Origin: Limnoperna fortunei
Taxonomy: Eukaryota > Mollusca > Bivalvia > Mytilida > Modiolidae
Length of the DNA stretch: 64,000 bases
NCBI GenBank assembly: GCA_944474755.1
Contig: OX104112.1
Span: 50,108,774-50,172,773, forward strand
Direction of reading: 5' to 3'
The translations under genes and the position numbers were made by a program. Each line of letters starts with the position of its first letter. Position 1 is the first letter of the stretch. The notes below the pieces were generated by a model, which saw nothing but the letters and a program-made list of their open reading frames with translations, ran no database searches and was not told the DNA's origin. This document shows positions 59,270 to 64,000 of this stretch, piece after piece.

Positions 59270-59637
59270 CTTGGAGGTTTCCCAGCGCGTCCCCGGGTGA
59301 CGTATAAGAGAGGCCCTCTCATTGTGGGTAGTCAGATCATAATAAGCCTGGCCGTGAATCGTAGCTAGTGACGTATTTGGAGAGTGCCAAGCTCCTTTGC
59401 AACATAAGGACACCTTTAGTAGATTTCAAAACAAGAATGTCTCATTGTAGCCGCTACACAAGACTTAACCACACTCCCCACACCAAATATTCCACACTTT
59501 TCAAGCGGCAGTCAAAATTTGTGTCCTGTGTACATCCCACCTCTTTTTTCGTTGATTAATGGTGAGCTACCTTGTTTTCGGCCTAAATATTGCTGAAATA
59601 CCGCTCGCTGGACGTAAAGCAAACAATCAATCAAAGA
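59270..59637 (+). mobile_element. SINE-like family B, near full-length copy
   Basis: CCCAGCGCGTCCCCGGGTGA, GTGGGTAGTCAGATCATAAT, GTGACGTATTTGGAGAGTGC, CATTGTAGCCGCTACACAAG, TATTCCACACTTTTCAAGCG, GCTGAAATACCGCTCGCTGG with ACGTAAAGC, and an AACAATCAATCAA tail. It aligns throughout with 6945-7317. Confidence 0.85.
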
Positions 59638-60215
59638 ACTCCATTAAGGAGAAAAAAGGCAACTATATTCCAACTATTCGTTGACCTTTTTTTCAATTTT
59701 AAATGATGAGAAATAATTGTGACGTCAGATTGTAAAACAAATAATTGTGATGAACGGTCGCTGACTGTATATTACACTGTACAAATATATACAGTCGACG
59801 CTTTAAAGCTGCTTTAATCGGACGATATTAGGACAACTATTATATCATGATAGTTCATGATTTGATTACTATATCGTTTTATTTCGATAGCATTGCACCC
59901 GATCCAGCACATTACGTTTCTTAGCAAATATGTTATTCTAGAGCTTTTTGAAAATACCAAAATGACATCTATTGAGCTATTCGATTAACGCACAAAATTC
60001 AAAATTAGGGATCTGTTTTTTAAGAGTTTTCTTTTTTTTAGAATTTTGTGGACTATATATTTTACTTATGGACAAATACTCCATATCTGTCTATAAAATA
60101 GGTCCAGATTTATGTTAGTCGTAGACTTTGTATAGTATATTCTTTCGTCGGACTTGACTTGCATTGTATTGACTACCAACAACACAACAGATGTGTTGCA
60201 ACAAACAGTAACTGC
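59638..60215. other. Gene-free; contains a ~60-bp segment repeated at 63742
   Basis: TATCATGATAGTTCATGATT and CTATATCGTTTTATTTC, then GCATTGCACCCGA (59843-59902), recur at 63742-63811, where about 10 extra bases separate the parts. Confidence 0.7.
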
Positions 60216-60493
60216 TTAAGGTATCCGGACCACAATTGACCACGTGACCATAGCTGGTGTTCCGGGATATTCATTGATTTTTAATTGAGCAGACCTCGGT
60301 TATGTTCGGAAAACATCGGAACAATAAATAATTATTATTTCGTTTTACTCAAAACTACATTTGCTGTTAACATTGACTCAAAGTAATACCATATATTTTG
60401 TATTATTAGCAACCAATTGATTTAAAATAGCTGTATTTCTTGGTCAAAAAATAAAATTAAACGGCAACTTCTATTATGGGTCGGATACCTTAA
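60216..60493. mobile_element. TTAA-flanked MITE, copy 2 (278 bp)
   Basis: The ends TTAAGGTATCCG and CGGATACCTTAA match the copy at 28183-28456. The interior is colinear (CCACGTGA(C/T)CATA, AGCAGACCTCGGT, CATTGACTCAAAGT, CAATTGATTTAA, GTATTTCTTGGTC) with many substitutions, so the two copies are not recent. Confidence 0.85.
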
Positions 60494-61288
60494 TCTTGAG
60501 AATCACCTGAAATCATTCTCAATTGAGAGTTTGTGGTGTCTCTGGCTTTCTAAGAGTGTTGGTTTGTTCTGTGTTTGTTCAATAGCTTTGTTGTGGTGTT
60601 GTTTGGCAAATGGTATTTCTTTGCTTATTTTGTTAGATCGTAACTTATTTTATTAGATCGTAACTAATCTTGTGCAACCGTTTATTCAACCTTGTATGTC
60701 GCACCTTGCCCAGTGTAGTTGTATGCTATGTAAACTTCATGTTAGTAGCGGGTGAATCTTAGTAGTATTCAACTTCAGGTGTATCTGTAGATTGATTGAA
60801 CAAAATAAAAAACTTTAGTTTATCTATTTATAAAATGAATTAAACTGCAAGAATTGATACAAAATAATATGTTAACCGACGAGAAATACTTTACTTTTTG
60901 AAAAGCATTGATCGATTTACGTCCAACAAAAAGTTTAATTAGAGCAACCCAGTGGTGTTTGCATAGTGTTCTAACCTCCCAAAGAATTGATATGTCAAAG
61001 ATATAAAATATTTTGTTAAGTTAATATATCATTTAACACCTCAGTTTTAGTTCAATTGTTTCAAGCAACATCTTGAAATATAGAAACACATGCAACTATT
61101 TTGATATATTGACTAAATATCTAATGCTATTACATACTCATCAAATGTTGTTTGTACTGTTTGCAGTCAAGACAGTATTAAACCAGAAATGAACAAGAGC
61201 ATAATGGTTTGAAAAACAAATCTTTTGTTATTTGCATGATTTCAAAGCAAGACATTTTCTTTTAATTTCAACATTATCAAACTACGTG
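60494..61288. other. Gene-free stretch
   Basis: A short tandem TAACTTATTTTATTAGATCG/TAACTAATCT pattern lies near 60630-60670. Nothing else recognised. Confidence 0.45.
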
Positions 61289-61473
61289 TAATATAACAAT
61301 ATAATTGAAGGCTGTATATAACTGTTTGGTTTGACAGCGGCATTTCTGTAAAAAATGTTTTCAATACCTAACTCTTATTTTGTTCCAGTTAAATTGATGG
61401 TCGTAAATTTGTTCTCATGAATATTGTTAATTATTGCTATATGGGCATTTAGCAATAAAGGTATTTAACAAAG
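61289..61473 (+). repeat. 185-bp direct repeat, copy 1
   Basis: Begins TAATATAACAATATAATTGA and ends GGTATTTAACAAAG. It is the same length as 63816-64000, with about four to five substitutions (for example GACAGCGGC/GACAGTGGC and TTGATGGTCG/TTGCTGATTG). Confidence 0.95.
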
Positions 61474-62459
61474 GATAACACTGTTTAAATGTAATATTGC
61501 TAACGCCACTGAATATTTTAATCAAATGTGAAGTAAAAAAATACTTATTAATACGATCTTCATACGCCTCATTAATTCTTGTTTAATTCCAATAACCATC
61601 TTTAGGAACTATATACACTTCTAATTTGTGACAAACTAAGTTGAATTTACATAGTACAATAAAGGTCTATTGTAACAAACATATCATTATTTTATTGTCA
61701 TAAATAAATGTTTGATGTATGATAACATAATGAAACAATCAATAGTCATCATAGTTCCAAAGCGTATTGTAGAGTAGTCACATGTAGTGACATGGAATAT
61801 CGTGTATTGTTTCTTTAATATGGTAATTGATTAAATGTACTTCCCTGAAATGCGTTGAATTCTAATGTTTCTATTGCGTAGTGTAGATTTCTTTACCCGG
61901 AATTTAGACATATTGTCTGAATTTTGTTGAACATCTTAAATATGTAGCATTCAAATAATATTAATTTAAAGACCACGAATGATACGATAACTGTAGCATT
62001 TAGTTGCTGATGAAAAGCTTTTCTATGTAATAACGAAAAATGTGTGGCAGATTTCAATCCAATTTATACATGGTATTACCTCATATTACTGTAATCTCGC
62101 CAACTGCAGCTCAAATGCCACTTTTATTGTGTTCTGGTCATAATGCCATGTTTTAGAAACCGACAATTTATATAGTCACTTAAGATTGTACTTCAAATAG
62201 GCATATATTTAACATTCATTTGACATATTGCAGATTTTAGTCATGTACATATTATACATGAATATCACAACTTTAGTTTACCTTAAACACTGTTAAAGTA
62301 GAATTAAGAATCCTTCCACCTGTGCCTGCTTTTTAAGGTAGTCATTCTGGATTGGCCTTTTTGGCCTATAATTCATTTTGTGTACATTTGTAACAAGAAA
62401 TATAAAAACGTGACCCAATCAAATTATAATTAATTGTTTCCTCCTTTTAGCAAAGTCAA
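61474..62459. other. Gene-free stretch
   Basis: AT-rich. No feature supported. Confidence 0.45.
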
Positions 62460-62610
62460 ACAGGGGTTGACTCTTGATTCTACAATTGATTACGTGGTTG
62501 ACGACTACCTTAATTCACAAGTCAGCAGAAGGTTTGAGGTTTTCTGTTGGGTACTTTGGTTACTAATAAAAACTGAAGGTCATTAATTTGATGAAAGTAG
62601 AAAAACAAAA
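62460..62610 (+). mobile_element. SINE family A, strongly decayed fragment
   Basis: AGAAGGTTTGAGGTTTTCTG, TTGGGTACTTTGGTTACTAA, TAAAAACTGAAGGTCATTAA and GATGAAAGTAG follow the order of the family A body. Head and tail are not clear. Confidence 0.5.
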
Positions 62611-63694
62611 ATTCAAATTGGAAAACATACCCTACCATGATTTTGAAATAAAATCACATCTGGAACACTATTTTTTTTTCAAATGGGAAAATTAAAAAGG
62701 ATATGCCGAAAGTTTTACTATAGGAAGTGTGTAAGCTACATGGTTCAGTGGAGGAAATTTCAGTAACTGAACATGCTGAAGCAATTTCAAATATGAACAC
62801 AAAGTTTAGGTAAGGTGTTATGTTTATTCTGTCATAATTGTAAATAAACAATTAAAAATGAATAATGTTTAGAGTGATATCTAAGTCAATAAATGGGTTC
62901 CTTTAGTTTATGATGGTGTTACATTACACAAAGTAACAAGTCATATATAGGCACTGCCAAACAGATTTGGCTCAAGCAATCATAGCATTTTGATGATCAT
63001 CATGGTTTTCTTGTCACTAAATCCTTTCCACTTCCTTCGAATTTTTTTTAAAAGAAATCTTCATGTCTGCGTGAAATTTGCTGTTCCTGGTTAAAATAAT
63101 ACGTATTTATCCAAGTTTAAACTATAATGCAGGCCGATATAAACCGCATGATCCAAAACAAAAGTCTTTTTTCCATCAATATCTTCGTTGGTGACAGTTT
63201 AAATTGGAGGCTGTCAATTAGTTTTGTAACTGGGGACATCTACCTTTGTTTTTAATGATACAAAGCATTTCAGCCCGATTCCAGTGTGTAAAAATGCTTC
63301 CGTTCGATTTCACGTTCCACCTGGTCCTGGTACGGCTGGTGAAATGGGCTGGTGTAGCTTCGATTCGCACGAATGAAACTCCACAAATAAAAACCACATT
63401 GTGATTTTAATCGTATGTACAACTTTCGTAACGTTGTTTATTCAGTAGATTCCATATTTGTAAGAAAATTTGCTTCAATTTGGTTTGTTTACATCTCCAG
63501 TAACAATCTTGTTGACGTATTGTAATACATTTGGTACACTTTGGCGTCGAATGGAAAAACCCGATTTGCCGATGTTCCGAATGTATACCCTAAGATTGGC
63601 CAAGCTCGATATTGATTGGCTAACGAAAAATCTATGCATATGACCCCTGACGTGACCTGTAATGGGATGTTGTTAGATCTACACGCAGCGACCA
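62611..63694. other. Gene-free stretch
   Basis: Minus-strand frames at 62654-62851 and 63489-63695 have no recognised domain. Confidence 0.45.
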
Positions 63695-63811
63695 TAGCAA
63701 AAAGGGGGGAGCAAGTGAAAGATTTAATTTTAATTAAATTGTATCATGATAGTTCATGATTTGATTGCTATATCGTTTTATTTCTTTATTGTGCAGAAGC
63801 ATTGCACCCGA
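63695..63811 (+). repeat. Composite of two dispersed-repeat fragments
   Basis: AGCAAAAAGGGGGGAGCAAG and TTTAATTTTAATTAAATTG (63697-63741) resemble 4435-4480 and 27395-27445. It is followed directly by the segment 63742-63811, shared with 59843-59902. Confidence 0.65.
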
Positions 63812-63815
63812 CGTT

Positions 63816-64000
63816 TAATATAACAATATAATTGAAGGCTGTATATAACTGTTTGGTTTGACAGTGGCATTTCTGTAAAAAATGTTTTCAATACCTAACT
63901 CTTATTTTGTTCCAGTTAAATTGCTGATTGTAAATTTGTTCTCATGAATATTGTTAATTATTGCTATATGGGCATTTAGCAATAAAGGTATTTAACAAAG
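63816..64000 (+). repeat. 185-bp direct repeat, copy 2 (runs to window end)
   Basis: Near-identical to 61289-61473 over its whole length. The match may continue past the window edge. Confidence 0.95.

Overview
The window looks like nuclear DNA from an invertebrate animal, most likely a bivalve mollusc. It is AT-rich, its genes are split by GT-AG introns, and it is crowded with tRNA-headed SINEs whose 3' parts and CAAACAAAC tails resemble molluscan SINEs as I remember them. There are also MITEs, microsatellites and satellite arrays. The species cannot be fixed from the sequence alone.

Only two genes look intact. Both lie on the + strand and both encode RGK-type (Rad/Gem/Rem-like) small GTPases: gene 1 at 12981-26106 (4 coding exons, 420 aa) and gene 2 at 56325-58274 (4 coding exons, 357 aa). 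All three introns sit at equivalent places with the same phases, exon 3 is 184 nt in both, and the N-terminal extensions share short basic/serine motifs. They are therefore tandem paralogues, about 30 kb apart. Gene 1 has very long introns (5.1, 1.8 and 5.0 kb) filled with repeats. Gene 2 is compact (introns of 143, 275 and 458 bp). Each is preceded by a CACGTG E-box followed shortly by a TATA-like box. RGK proteins bind guanine nucleotide, act at the plasma membrane and cytoskeleton, and are known to inhibit voltage-gated calcium channels; a role like that here is inferred from the family.

Layout: 1-408 is a 35-bp satellite. 409-10665 is gene-free with a few SINEs and small tandem duplications. 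10672-11620 is a ~45-bp satellite about 0.9 kb upstream of the gene 1 promoter. 12519-26106 is gene 1. 26107-28456 holds two MITEs and a SINE. 30002-34904 is a ~4.9-kb DNA transposon whose long inverted ends are arrays of the palindrome GTGCGCAC; it carries a decayed rve/DDE transposase gene with one intron. 34905-56200 is gene-free and contains inverted dispersed repeats, an L1-like retrotransposon remnant (about 47240-48234), a perfect 59-bp-arm palindrome (49443-49563) and several SINEs. 56204-58586 is gene 2 with promoter and poly(A) signal. 58587-64000 contains a SINE-like element, a second copy of the TTAA-flanked MITE, and a 185-bp direct repeat that ends the window.

The most unusual items are the GTGCGCAC-array transposon, the shortened switch II region in both GTPases, and a possible in-frame alternative acceptor in the switch I region of gene 2.
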